18,834 nucleotides of DNA from UBA5078 sp041175045. Its GTDB lineage: Bacteria > Pseudomonadota > Gammaproteobacteria > Pseudomonadales > Pseudohongiellaceae. Positions within the stretch are counted from its first letter, which is position 1, and the number at the start of each line of letters is the position of its first letter. Positions 7,221 through 15,091 of the stretch are shown here, in pieces. The translations under genes and the position numbers were made by a program. The DNA lies in NCBI GenBank assembly GCA_041175045.1, contig JBEDFR010000146.1, forward strand, positions 1 to 18,834. Reading direction: 5' to 3'. The notes beneath the pieces are model-generated. The model saw only the letters and a list, made by a program, of their open reading frames with translations. It was not told the DNA's origin and searched no databases.

Positions 7221-8687
7221 TCAGTACCAGAAATGAATCCTGTAACGCTCGCCCGGCGAGTCCACCGTGCGTCCCTCCACCATCTTCGGTCGCGCCATTC
7301 TGTCACGCATGGCACCGATGATCTGCAGATCGATACGGCGCAGCTCGGGCGGCTCCTGGCTCAGGATCTCGAAGTCCGTCATGCGCCCGTAACGGCTGAC
7401 ATCGAAGGCGATGTCGACATGGCCTATGCGCGCACCGGAATCCACGTTGAGACCCAGCGCCTGCTTCTTCTCCGCAGCGAAGCTCGAGAAGGAGGGCAGG
7501 AACACAATCTCGTCAAACACCTGTTGCGCCAGTTCCCTGCCATCGGACTCGGCCAGCGCCTGCCAGGCCTCTTCGTAGGTTCTCAGAGCCGCCTGACGGC
7601 GCTCGCGCTGCAGGTACCAGTCGGCAAGCTCGGCGCGCGCACGGGCCAGCATGATACGTGTTTCCTGCGTATCCGGTCGCCTTTCATCGGCGTAAAAATC
7701 GACGATCCTGGCCAGCGCCACTTCGCCTCCGCCACCTCCCTGCGGACGGGTCGAACGACCGGCGAACTCCGAGACCAGCCGCATGTTCGGATTGGCCTGG
7801 GTGCCGACATTGGTGCCTGGCAGGGCGAAGCGCATCATCATGTCAGACGCGTCGGCCGTTTTCTTCAACAGCTGCAGATAGCGGGGATCACGCGGCCCGA
7901 AGTGGGTCCCCACTGTGTCCGCAGCTGCGCGATAGAGCAGGAAGGTCTCCAGCAGGCGAAGGGTCGGATCTTCATCCACCCCGCGATAGAACGAGGTGAG
8001 ATTCCAGCGCGCCATGTCCTCGAACACCGAGATCATGCGCGGATCATTCGGGCCGTAGGCCTTCGTCTGCACATAGAAGGCGTACTGCTGCTGCTCGTCG
8101 GCTTCCTTCCACTGCCCCAGCGCGAGATGCCCTTCCACGACACGCTGCACCAGCGGCACCTGCTGCGGACTGAACAAGCCGTGATTCACCCGGTTGATGT
8201 GCACAGCACGATCGAAGACCGTGACGGCCTGCTCGAACTCGCCCTGCTGCAGCAACAGGCCACCGAGGGTCTCGAGTTCCAGCGCGACCTCCTGACTCCA
8301 GGCCCCGCCTTCGTATTCCAGTTCTTCCAGTGCCTGCTCGTAGCTGCCGATATCCTGCAATCGCTGCAGGTAGGCCTGCTGCTCCAGCGAGAGGTCGGCA
8401 AACACAGGCTGAGGGTTATCGATCTGCGGCGCCGGCGCTGGCTGCATGAAGGCGGCGATCAGCGCTGCGGCCTCTTCGCTTTCGAGCCGGCTGAGTGCAA
8501 TCGGTGGTTCCAGGTGCAGCACCTGCACCGCAGCTTCGTCCGCCTCGCCTTCGGTCGCGTCGGCCGCCATGACGGTGCTCACATCAGTGCTCGCCTGACG
8601 CCCATCCTGTGCCAGGATGCTGCCTGGCACACTGCCCAGCAGCACGGCGGCGATGATCAGCAATTGGTGTCGGCTGAAGAATTTCAC
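7221..8687 (-). CDS. Exported TPR-like helical protein with TonB-C-like C-terminal domain
   Basis: The likely start is GTG at 8687, with AGGG 7 nt upstream, giving 488 residues and a signal peptide of the form KFFSRHQLLIIAAVLLG cleaved near SILA-QDG (26). An ATG at 8765 in the same frame would add 26 residues and could make the hydrophobic stretch a membrane anchor instead. Residues about 100-390 are helical repeats of TPR type (YEQALEELEYEGG, LLLQQGEFEQAVTVFDRAVHINR, QAALRTYEEAWQALAE). Residues about 418-488 fit a TonB C-terminal fold (GHVDIAFDVSRYGRMTDFEI, then RMARPKMVEGRTVDSPGERY and RIHFWY). It is the first gene of the cluster seen on the minus strand, after a 303-bp gap, so it probably leads the operon. 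The TonB-type end suggests contact with an outer-membrane partner. Confidence 0.85.
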   Translation of the reverse strand: MKFFSRHQLLIIAAVLLGSVPGSILAQDGRQASTDVSTVMAADATEGEADEAAVQVLHLEPPIALSRLESEEAAALIAAFMQPAPAPQIDNPQPVFADLSLEQQAYLQRLQDIGSYEQALEELEYEGGAWSQEVALELETLGGLLLQQGEFEQAVTVFDRAVHINRVNHGLFSPQQVPLVQRVVEGHLALGQWKEADEQQQYAFYVQTKAYGPNDPRMISVFEDMARWNLTSFYRGVDEDPTLRLLETFLLYRAAADTVGTHFGPRDPRYLQLLKKTADASDMMMRFALPGTNVGTQANPNMRLVSEFAGRSTRPQGGGGGEVALARIVDFYADERRPDTQETRIMLARARAELADWYLQRERRQAALRTYEEAWQALAESDGRELAQQVFDEIVFLPSFSSFAAEKKQALGLNVDSGARIGHVDIAFDVSRYGRMTDFEILSQEPPELRRIDLQIIGAMRDRMARPKMVEGRTVDSPGERYRIHFWY

Positions 8688-8727
8688 GGAGCAACCCTGA
8701 CGTACGAGCTTAGCGTTGAATACTCGT

Positions 8728-8743
8728 GGAAGCGCCCGCTTCC
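8728..8743. repeat. Inverted repeat GGAAGCG-CC-CGCTTCC
   Basis: Two perfect 7-bp arms are separated by 2 bp. The repeat sits about 40 bp upstream of the GTG start of the first cluster gene, a position suited to an operator or a leader hairpin. No T-run follows on either strand, so it is not an intrinsic terminator. In a GC-rich genome an isolated 7-bp palindrome can also arise by chance. If the longer ATG start at 8765 is used, it would lie inside coding sequence. Confidence 0.35.
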
Positions 8744-8870
8744 TGCGTGGCGCCAGAGGCGACAACGCATACTGCAGTCCTGCGGTTTACCTGGCAGTGA
8801 AATACGCGTCAGAGCACAGACCCTGAGCGCGGCGATCTGCGTTCAATACCCTGTAATTGCAGCGATTTGC

Positions 8871-8882
8871 GCACTATAGTGC
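8871..8882. promoter_or_regulatory. Palindrome GCACTATAGTGC with symmetrical -10-like hexamer
   Basis: The 12-bp perfect palindrome contains TATAGT (8875-8880 on plus, 8878-8873 on minus), close to the sigma-70 -10 TATAAT in both directions. On plus, a 17-bp spacer leads back to TGTAAT (8852-8857), a poor -35. On minus, no TTG-type -35 is found at 16-18 bp. It may be a mutM promoter, a divergent promoter core, or a regulator site. Confidence 0.35.
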
Positions 8883-8990
8883 AGACAGCTCACGAGCCAC
8901 TTATACACCGGGCCTCCGGGGCTGTAAACACGGCCTCCCTGCATCAAAATACGGCATTTGCCGAACTCTGAATTCATTCGCGGAACCTCC

Positions 8991-9806
8991 ATGCCAGAAC
9001 TGCCGGAAGTCGAAACCACCCTGCGCGGGATCACCCCGCACGTGCTTGGACAACAGATTCTTGAAGTCGTTGTCCGCAACCCTCGCCTGCGCTGGCCGGT
9101 GCCCGATGCCCTGGCCCGGGAACTGCCCGGGCGTCATGTCGAGCGCATGCAGCGTCGCGGCAAGTACCTGCTGTTGTTCGCCGGCGATGGCTGCCTGCTG
9201 ATCCACCTGGGCATGTCTGGCAGCCTGCGCATTGCCCCTGCATACGAGCCTCGGCTCGCCCACGATCACATCGACCTGGTGCTGCCAGGCGAGCGCGTGC
9301 TGCGCTACTGCGACCCACGACGCTTCGGCTGCATGCTCTGGCTGAAGGAAGACCCGACACGCCACCCGTTGCTGCAGTCACTCGGGCCGGAGCCACTGGG
9401 CGAGCATTTCAGTGGCAGGACGCTGTTCGACGGATCGCGCGGCCGCAAGACCTCGGTGAAAGCTTTTATCATGGACAGTCATGTCGTGGTGGGCGTGGGC
9501 AACATCTACGCCAATGAAGCTCTGTTCATGGCGGGCATCCGTCCGACTCAGGCGGTCGGGCGACTCTCGGCGGCGCGCTGCGACCGCCTGGCGCACTGCA
9601 TCCGGGAGATTCTGGGCCGTGCGATCACCATGGGCGGCACTACCCTGAGGGATTTCGTGGGGGGCGACGGCAAGCCGGGCTATTTCAAGCAGTCCCTGCA
9701 CGTCTACGGACGTGGCGGTCAGCCCTGCACGCAGTGCGGGACGCTGCTCAAGGAAGTGCGTCTGGGCCAGCGCAGCACGGTGTTCTGTCCACTCTGCCAG
9801 CGCTGA
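8991..9806 (+). CDS. mutM: Formamidopyrimidine-DNA glycosylase (Fpg/MutM)
   Basis: This bifunctional DNA glycosylase/AP lyase removes 8-oxoguanine and formamidopyrimidines. The 271-residue length is typical. The ATG at 8991 is required because Met removal exposes the catalytic Pro2 in MPELPEVET, followed by the catalytic Glu3; an in-frame ATG at 8958 would abolish this N-terminus. Lys58 in RRGKYLL is the conserved DNA-contacting lysine. GVGNIYANE (168-176) is the helix-two-turn-helix signature. The C-terminal zinc finger is complete (Cys246, Cys249, Cys266, Cys269), with Arg261 in its beta-loop. It is convergent with coaD, 7 bp apart, as often seen in gammaproteobacteria. No sign of damage. 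Confidence 0.98.
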   Translation: MPELPEVETTLRGITPHVLGQQILEVVVRNPRLRWPVPDALARELPGRHVERMQRRGKYLLLFAGDGCLLIHLGMSGSLRIAPAYEPRLAHDHIDLVLPGERVLRYCDPRRFGCMLWLKEDPTRHPLLQSLGPEPLGEHFSGRTLFDGSRGRKTSVKAFIMDSHVVVGVGNIYANEALFMAGIRPTQAVGRLSAARCDRLAHCIREILGRAITMGGTTLRDFVGGDGKPGYFKQSLHVYGRGGQPCTQCGTLLKEVRLGQRSTVFCPLCQR

Positions 9807-9813
9807 GAGGAGG

Positions 9814-10296
9814 CTACTCCTGCCCTGCTCGCGTCATCATGGCGGCGGCCACAACCGGATGCACAAACTTGGAAATGTCGCCGCCGTAAGAGGCAATCTC
9901 GCGCACAAGTGTGGAAGAGATGTAGGACAGATGTTCGGCAGGCGCAAGGAAGACTGTCTCGATGGAGGGTTCCAGCACCCGGTTCATGCCCACCAGCTGG
10001 AACTCGTACTCGAAGTCCGCCACCGTGCGCAGGCCGCGCAGGATGATGTTGGCGCCGCGCTGCTTCACGAAGTCGGTCAGCAGCGTGTCGAAGGCGCACA
10101 CTTCCACGTTCCGCAGATGACCGAGCACCTGCGAGGCAAGCTCCACCCGGGTCTGCGCCGAGAGAGTCGTCGTCTTCTGCCGGTTGCTGCCCACCGCCAC
10201 GATGATGTGGTCAAAGAGGCGGGCCGCGCGCTCGACCAGGTCGGTGTGACCATTGGTGATCGGATTGAAAGTGCCGGGATAGACGGCGATCTTCAT
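9814..10296 (-). CDS. coaD: Phosphopantetheine adenylyltransferase (CoaD)
   Basis: The 160-residue enzyme transfers AMP from ATP to 4'-phosphopantetheine, giving dephospho-CoA, the penultimate step of coenzyme A synthesis in the cytosol. The start at 10296 gives the normal family N-terminus MKIAVYPGTF. The nucleotidyltransferase motif PGTFNPITNGH (7-17, catalytic His17), RGLR (87-90) and ISSTLVRE (126-133) are all intact. The longer upstream reading in this frame has no family character. The gene lies 118 bp downstream of the YheT-type hydrolase stop, and that gap holds a good promoter candidate, so coaD is probably transcribed on its own. It ends 7 bp from the mutM stop. Confidence 0.98.
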   Translation of the reverse strand: MKIAVYPGTFNPITNGHTDLVERAARLFDHIIVAVGSNRQKTTTLSAQTRVELASQVLGHLRNVEVCAFDTLLTDFVKQRGANIILRGLRTVADFEYEFQLVGMNRVLEPSIETVFLAPAEHLSYISSTLVREIASYGGDISKFVHPVVAAAMMTRAGQE

Positions 10297-10389
10297 GCTT
10301 GCCCCCTGACGGTGAAAGGTGTGCCCCTCCCCCGGGTTTCTGATGTGCTGCCCCGGCACCCTGGCGGGCGCCACGCTCAAGCCGCGGCC

Positions 10390-10418
10390 ATTCTAATCAA
10401 TGCCCCCGACCACCTCAA
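10390..10418 (-). promoter_or_regulatory. Candidate sigma-70 promoter for coaD
   Basis: On the minus strand TTGAGG (10418-10413) and TAGAAT (10395-10390) are separated by exactly 17 bp, a good match to TTGACA-17-TATAAT. The -35 overlaps the stop codon of the preceding hydrolase gene. Transcription would start near 10383, leaving a leader of about 87 nt before the coaD ATG. Confidence 0.55.
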
Positions 10419-11392
10419 TCAAGTGTCTGAATGGCCTGCAGAATGCGCTGCTCCAGCCAGTCCGGCTCGCGAGCGCTGGTGAAGCCGACATGGCCGCCTG
10501 CCCGGGTCAGCAGCAGTCGGATGTGGTCCGGCAGACGCGCCGGGTCGGGCAAGGAGCGCTCGGGGATGATTGGATCGTCGCGACTCTGGATCAGCACAGT
10601 GGGCAGCGCGATATCCGGCAACAGCGGACCGCTGCTGCAGCGGTCATAGTAATCGCGGGCCCCGTCAAAGCCATGCAGAGGGGCGGTGACCTGGTCATCG
10701 AACTCCCACAGCGTGCGCAGCCGGCGCAGATCGCCCAGCGCAGCCAGACGCTCGGCCTGCTCCTGCCAGCCCTGCAGGCGGAAATAGGCGAGCTTGGCCA
10801 TCACGTCGCGCACCAGACGGCGGCGGAAGTAATGACCATAGAGCTTGCTCAGGCCGGTATTGAGTGCTTCCGAGCAATGGGCCAGGGCAAAAGGGGTCGA
10901 CACTGCCACCGCCCCGAGCACGCCCTCGCCAGCGCTGCGGCCCGCCAGCCAGTGCAGCAGCACGTTGCCGCCCAGGGAAAAGCCGACGCCAATGACGGGG
11001 CGCTGACCAGCCGCGTATCGCACGCGCTGAAAGACTTCCTCGACATCCTCGCGGCAGCCCGAATGGTAGGCGCGCGCCAGGCGGTTGATCTCGCCACTGC
11101 AGCCGCGGAAATTCATCGCCACGCTGGTGTAGCCCTGCGCCTGCAGCAGACGCTGCAGGGACAGGATGTAAGGAGAGGCCGAGCAGCCGCACAGTCCGTG
11201 CAGCAGCAGGACCACCGGCAGGGAGGAATCGGCGGCGGCATCCAGCCAGTCAATGTCGAGGAAGTCGCCGTCCTGCAATTGCACGCGCTCACGGCGCCGG
11301 TACAGACCATTGGCAGGCACGAAACGCCGCCACAGAGTCTGGCTGTGACCCTCGGGCAACCACCAGGGGGGCTGGAAGTCGGATGCGTTCAT
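10415..11392 (-). CDS. YheT-type alpha/beta hydrolase
   Basis: The 325-residue protein belongs to the YheT/EMB8 group of alpha/beta-hydrolases, whose natural substrate is poorly known. The N-terminal PPWWLPEGHSQTLWRRF is typical of the group. The catalytic triad appears intact: nucleophile Ser139 in GFSLGGN, an acid in QSRDDPIIP (Asp272 or Asp273) and His301 in GGHVGF. HGL (65-67) supplies the oxyanion region. There is no signal peptide, so it is probably cytosolic. The start at 11392 overlaps the rsmD stop as ATGA, so the two genes are probably co-transcribed and coupled. Other in-frame starts upstream lie inside rsmD and are unlikely. Confidence 0.92.
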   Translation of the reverse strand: MNASDFQPPWWLPEGHSQTLWRRFVPANGLYRRRERVQLQDGDFLDIDWLDAAADSSLPVVLLLHGLCGCSASPYILSLQRLLQAQGYTSVAMNFRGCSGEINRLARAYHSGCREDVEEVFQRVRYAAGQRPVIGVGFSLGGNVLLHWLAGRSAGEGVLGAVAVSTPFALAHCSEALNTGLSKLYGHYFRRRLVRDVMAKLAYFRLQGWQEQAERLAALGDLRRLRTLWEFDDQVTAPLHGFDGARDYYDRCSSGPLLPDIALPTVLIQSRDDPIIPERSLPDPARLPDHIRLLLTRAGGHVGFTSAREPDWLEQRILQAIQTLD

Positions 11393-11988
11393 GGGCTGGT
11401 CACGGCGCCGGCCTGGCGCTGATACAGACCGAAGTGGACCTTGCCGGCCTGCTTCGCCTTGAGTGCGCGCCAGCACTGCGGCAGGGCCAGCGTGGTCAGG
11501 GGCTGCTGCGACTCGAGATAGAGGAGGGCCCCTTCGCGCAGCAGTCCACTCGCTTCCAGCGCCGCCGCGCTGCGTGCCAGCAGGTCGGCCGCGAAGGGCG
11601 GGTCGAGAAAGACCAGGCCGAAACGTGCCTGAGAACTCTGCTGCTGCAGCCAGCGCAGGGAGTCGTCGCAGACCACCTGCCCCCCCACAGCGCCGAGCAG
11701 GGCCAGATTCTGGCGGATGGCCGCCGTGGCGGCCGCCGAACTGTCAACGAAGGTGACATGGCGCGCGCCGCGTGAGAGTGCTTCCATGCCGCAGGCCCCG
11801 CTGCCGGCGAAGAGGTCCAGACAGTCTTCACGGGCAATACTGTCCTGCAGCCAGTTGAACAGGGTTTCGCGCACACGGTCGGCGGTCGGACGCAGGCCGT
11901 CGACATCGGGGAAGGCCAGACGTCGGCTGCGCCACTGGCCGGCAATGATGCGCAGGGTGTTGGCGGCTCTGGCCCGGGACGTTTTCAT
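11389..11988 (-). CDS. rsmD: 16S rRNA (guanine966-N2)-methyltransferase (RsmD)
   Basis: The 199-residue enzyme methylates N2 of G966 in 16S rRNA with S-adenosylmethionine. Family landmarks are RIIAG (13-17), RPTADRVRETLFNWL (33-47), the SAM-binding loop DLFAGSGACGMEA (58-70) and the catalytic DPPF (129-132). The length is normal. It is divergent from ftsY, the arrangement also seen in E. coli and many relatives, and heads a two-gene unit with the YheT-type hydrolase. The ATG at 11988 has GGGAGG-like purines just upstream. Confidence 0.97.
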   Translation of the reverse strand: MKTSRARAANTLRIIAGQWRSRRLAFPDVDGLRPTADRVRETLFNWLQDSIAREDCLDLFAGSGACGMEALSRGARHVTFVDSSAAATAAIRQNLALLGAVGGQVVCDDSLRWLQQQSSQARFGLVFLDPPFAADLLARSAAALEASGLLREGALLYLESQQPLTTLALPQCWRALKAKQAGKVHFGLYQRQAGAVTSP

Positions 11989-12080
11989 GGGAGGCTGTGC
12001 GTGCGGCGGCTCGGTGTTTAAGAATCGCGGAGGATGGTAGCATAGCTGGCCTTTCCAGCACCCTCAGAAGACATTCAGCC
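11989..12080. promoter_or_regulatory. Divergent rsmD/ftsY promoter region
   Basis: This 92-bp gap must start both genes. On plus, TGG-TAGCAT (12035-12043) is an extended -10-like element for ftsY, with a weak -35 (TGTTTA, 12015-12020). On minus, TATGCT (12044-12039) overlaps the same bases and could serve rsmD. If both are used, RNA polymerase would compete for one site. Based on consensus matching by eye only. Confidence 0.4.
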
Positions 12081-13127
<1,047 letters not shown>

Positions 13128-13154
13128 GCCTCACCGTCTGCAGCAGGTCTTCGC

Positions 13155-13853
13155 ATGATCCGGTTCGACAATGTCAGCATGCGCTATCCCGGTGGCTACC
13201 AGGCGCTCAACCAGGTGAGCTTCGAACTCGCCGACGGCGAGATGGCCTTTCTGACGGGGCGCTCGGGGGCCGGCAAGAGCACCCTGCTCAAGTTGCTCAT
13301 GGTCATGGAGAAGCCCAGCCATGGGCAGATCCTGGTGGATGGCCGCAACCTCGGCCGCCTGCCGCGCCGGCAGATCCCCTTTCATCGCCGCCGCATCGGC
13401 GTGGTCTTCCAGGACCACCAGCTGCTGTTCGACCGCAGCGTGTTTGACAATGTCGCCCTGCCCCTGCAGATCGAGGGCTATCCCAAGCACGAGGCGGACC
13501 GCCGGGTGCGCGCCGCGCTCGACAAGGTCGGCCTGCTGCGCAAGGAGAAAATGCATCCGCAGCAGCTCTCGGGCGGCGAACAACAGCGCGTGGGAATCGC
13601 CCGCGCCGTGGTGAATCGGCCACAGATCCTTCTGGCGGATGAACCCACGGGCAATCTCGACCCGGAACTGGCTGCCGAGATCATGCAGCTGTTCGAGCAA
13701 TTCAATCAGGTGGGCGTCAGCATGCTGATTGCCAGTCACGATCTGTCGCTGATCACTCGTCTGCAGCACCGCATCCTGACCCTCGATCAGGGCAGTCTGG
13801 TGCATGACGCCTGGCAGGGAGCCGAGCCCTCAGCACGGAGGCCGCGCCCATGA
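13155..13853 (+). CDS. ftsE: Cell-division ABC ATPase FtsE
   Basis: FtsE is the cytosolic ATPase of the FtsEX complex, which couples ATP hydrolysis at the divisome to activation of periplasmic peptidoglycan hydrolases. In 232 residues it has Walker A GRSGAGKS (35-42), a Q-loop (Gln86 in VVFQD), the ABC signature LSGGEQQ (138-144), Walker B ILLADEP (158-164) and the H-loop His in ASHD. Near-identity of motif spacing to E. coli FtsE supports the call over other ABC ATPases, as does the overlap with ftsX: its stop and the ftsX ATG share ATGA at 13850-13853. Confidence 0.98.
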   Translation: MIRFDNVSMRYPGGYQALNQVSFELADGEMAFLTGRSGAGKSTLLKLLMVMEKPSHGQILVDGRNLGRLPRRQIPFHRRRIGVVFQDHQLLFDRSVFDNVALPLQIEGYPKHEADRRVRAALDKVGLLRKEKMHPQQLSGGEQQRVGIARAVVNRPQILLADEPTGNLDPELAAEIMQLFEQFNQVGVSMLIASHDLSLITRLQHRILTLDQGSLVHDAWQGAEPSARRPRP

Positions 13854-14818
13854 GCAGACCCAGCCGCCCGACCGGCGCCCGGCAACACCGTCGAACGCTG
13901 GGTTCAACACTCCAGTCCGCTGCCCGGACACATGGGCGCACCGCAAGGCAGAGCCTCTGGCGCTTGCTGCAAACCCCGGTTGCTACGGCCATGACCGTGG
14001 CTGTGATCGGCATCGCACTGGTTCTGCCGGTGGGCCTGTTGCTGGCACTGGACAATCTGCGCGGCCTCAGCGGCAATCTCGGGGGCGTCAGTCAGGTGTC
14101 CGTCTATCTGGAGGACAGCGTGAGTGCCGCGCAGGCCGCGACCCTGGTGCAACAACTCGAGCAGCGCGAGGATGTGCAGCAGGCACACTATGTCTCGCCG
14201 GAAGAGGGGGCGGAGGAATTCATCGCCTATTCCGGACTCGGCGACATTCTCGCGGCACTGTCTGACAACCCCCTGCCTGGGGTCATCGTGCTGACACCGC
14301 AGTTGCTCGGTGCCGACGGAGCGCAGACTCTGCTTTCTGACCTGCAAGGTCTCACCGGCGTGCAGTCAGTGCAGCTCGATCTGGGCTGGGTCGAGCGCCT
14401 GCAGCAGCTTCTGACACTGGCCGGTCGAGCCTCTGCCGGTCTTCTGCTCGTGTTGTGCCTCGGCGTAGCCTTCGTGACCGGCAACACGATACGACTGGCG
14501 ATCGAAGGACGCCGGGCCGAGATTGTCGTGGTCAAGCTGGTAGGCGGCACGGATGCCGATGTCGCGCTGCCCTTTCTTTATTGTGGTGCCTTCTATGGCC
14601 TCGGCGGCGCGATCGCGGCCTGCCTGTTGCTGTGGTTGGGGATGCTCCTGCTGCAAGGGCCGGCGCAGAGTCTGCTCGTGCTTTACGGCAGCGAGTTCCG
14701 CCTGCAGGGTCTCGGCCCTGGCGGCGGGGGACTGTTGCTGGCGGGTGGCAGCCTGCTGGGCTGGCTGGGAGCACTGCTGTCAGTGCGGCAGCACCTGGCG
14801 GCCATCGAACCCCGCTGA
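13850..14818 (+). CDS. ftsX: Cell-division membrane protein FtsX
   Basis: FtsX is the membrane half of FtsEX. The 322-residue protein has a basic cytoplasmic N-terminus (1-43), a first helix (45-67), a periplasmic domain (about 68-190, which in the family binds EnvC or another hydrolase activator), then helices near 191-213, 245-268 and 289-312. The cytoplasmic loop IEGRRAEIVVVKLVGGTD (218-235) is the family segment that contacts FtsE. Start and stop are unambiguous because of the ATGA overlap with ftsE. Transcription may continue toward rpoH, since no clear terminator follows. Confidence 0.97.
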   Translation: MSRPSRPTGARQHRRTLGSTLQSAARTHGRTARQSLWRLLQTPVATAMTVAVIGIALVLPVGLLLALDNLRGLSGNLGGVSQVSVYLEDSVSAAQAATLVQQLEQREDVQQAHYVSPEEGAEEFIAYSGLGDILAALSDNPLPGVIVLTPQLLGADGAQTLLSDLQGLTGVQSVQLDLGWVERLQQLLTLAGRASAGLLLVLCLGVAFVTGNTIRLAIEGRRAEIVVVKLVGGTDADVALPFLYCGAFYGLGGAIAACLLLWLGMLLLQGPAQSLLVLYGSEFRLQGLGPGGGGLLLAGGSLLGWLGALLSVRQHLAAIEPR

Positions 14819-14891
14819 GCGGATTGAGTGTCTCGATCACGGCCATGCAGAGATTGGAATGGCCGGCATGAGAAAGTGCTTGAAAACTGCT

Positions 14892-14919
14892 CTTGAAATG
14901 AGCAGCGACGCCCCCATCA
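14892..14919 (+). promoter_or_regulatory. Candidate sigma-32 (heat-shock) promoter upstream of rpoH
   Basis: CTTGAA (14892-14897) is followed after 14 bp by CCCCATCA (14912-14919). The established sigma-32 consensus is CTTGAA, a 13-15 bp spacer, then CCCCATNT, so only the last base differs. A second CTTGAAA lies 13 bp upstream (14879-14885) but is too far from any -10. Transcription would start near 14926, leaving a leader of about 165 nt. This would let RpoH drive its own gene, as is known for some other proteobacteria such as Caulobacter. Confidence 0.55.
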
Positions 14920-14937
14920 AAGGACTCCCGGGGCGTC
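14907..14937. repeat. Inverted repeat GACGCCCC / GGGGCGTC overlapping the heat-shock -10
   Basis: Perfect 8-bp arms (14907-14914 and 14930-14937) enclose 15 bp. The left arm overlaps the CCCCAT of the sigma-32-like promoter, so the repeat could be an operator, or a hairpin in read-through RNA from ftsX. It is not followed by a T-run, so it does not look like an intrinsic terminator. It does not match the CIRCE (HrcA) sequence. Confidence 0.5.
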
Positions 14938-14969
14938 TGAAAGGCTCGCCGAGTGGCTCTGCGGCCTGG

Positions 14970-14999
14970 TAGCCAGATTCGAAGAGGCGGTGCTAGAAT
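14970..14999 (+). promoter_or_regulatory. Candidate extended -10 vegetative promoter for rpoH
   Basis: TGC-TAGAAT (14991-14999) is an extended -10 element with five of six bases of TATAAT. TAGCCA (14970-14975) at 18 bp is a weak -35, which extended -10 promoters tolerate. The start would be near 15006, giving a leader of about 85 nt. This would provide basal rpoH transcription alongside the heat-shock-type promoter. Confidence 0.45.
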
Positions 15000-15091
15000 C
15001 AAGTCGCTAGGGTTGAAAACGCGGTAGTTCTGGCCTTCTTGCTGGTCGCAGGGTTCAATCAACGCACATAGATGAGAGTCAAAGGCTGATT

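Larger units (their letters stand above)
8688..8990. promoter_or_regulatory. Divergent intergenic region between the envelope cluster and mutM
   Basis: No credible gene lies in these 303 bp. Visible elements are an inverted repeat at 8728-8743, a 12-bp palindrome at 8871-8882 that contains a TATAGT -10-like hexamer on both strands, two copies of GGCCTCC 21 bp apart (8911-8917 and 8932-8938, two helical turns), and a short palindrome CGGCA-TT-TGCCG (8952-8963) just before mutM. The region must carry start signals for mutM and probably for the minus-strand cluster. No convincing -35/-10 pair with a consensus -35 was found for either, so promoters here are inferred from gene arrangement. Confidence 0.5.

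Noticed and set aside
1..8687. The cluster as an anti-phage Zorya-type system
   Set aside because: Zorya also uses a MotA-like channel, but it needs a ZorB-type partner and cytosolic nuclease or helicase effectors. None is seen, and the lipoproteins and PEGA scaffold point to an envelope role.
8713..8849. GCGTTGAATAC (8713-8723) and GCGTTCAATAC (8839-8849) as a regulatory direct repeat
   Set aside because: The copies match at 10 of 11 positions at unrelated spacing (126 bp) with no other support, so chance is sufficient.
7092..8879. A 595-codon plus-strand open frame opposite the TPR/TonB-C gene
   Set aside because: It spans two genes and the intergenic region in antisense, without any family signature.
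9807..9822. AGGAG-GCTA-CTCCT hairpin between the mutM and coaD stops as a bidirectional terminator
   Set aside because: The stem has only 5 bp and no T-run follows on either strand.
14888..14904. TGCTC-TTGAAAT-GAGCA stem-loop after ftsX as a terminator
   Set aside because: The 5-bp stem has no T-run, and its bases are better explained by the CTTGAA of the sigma-32-like promoter.
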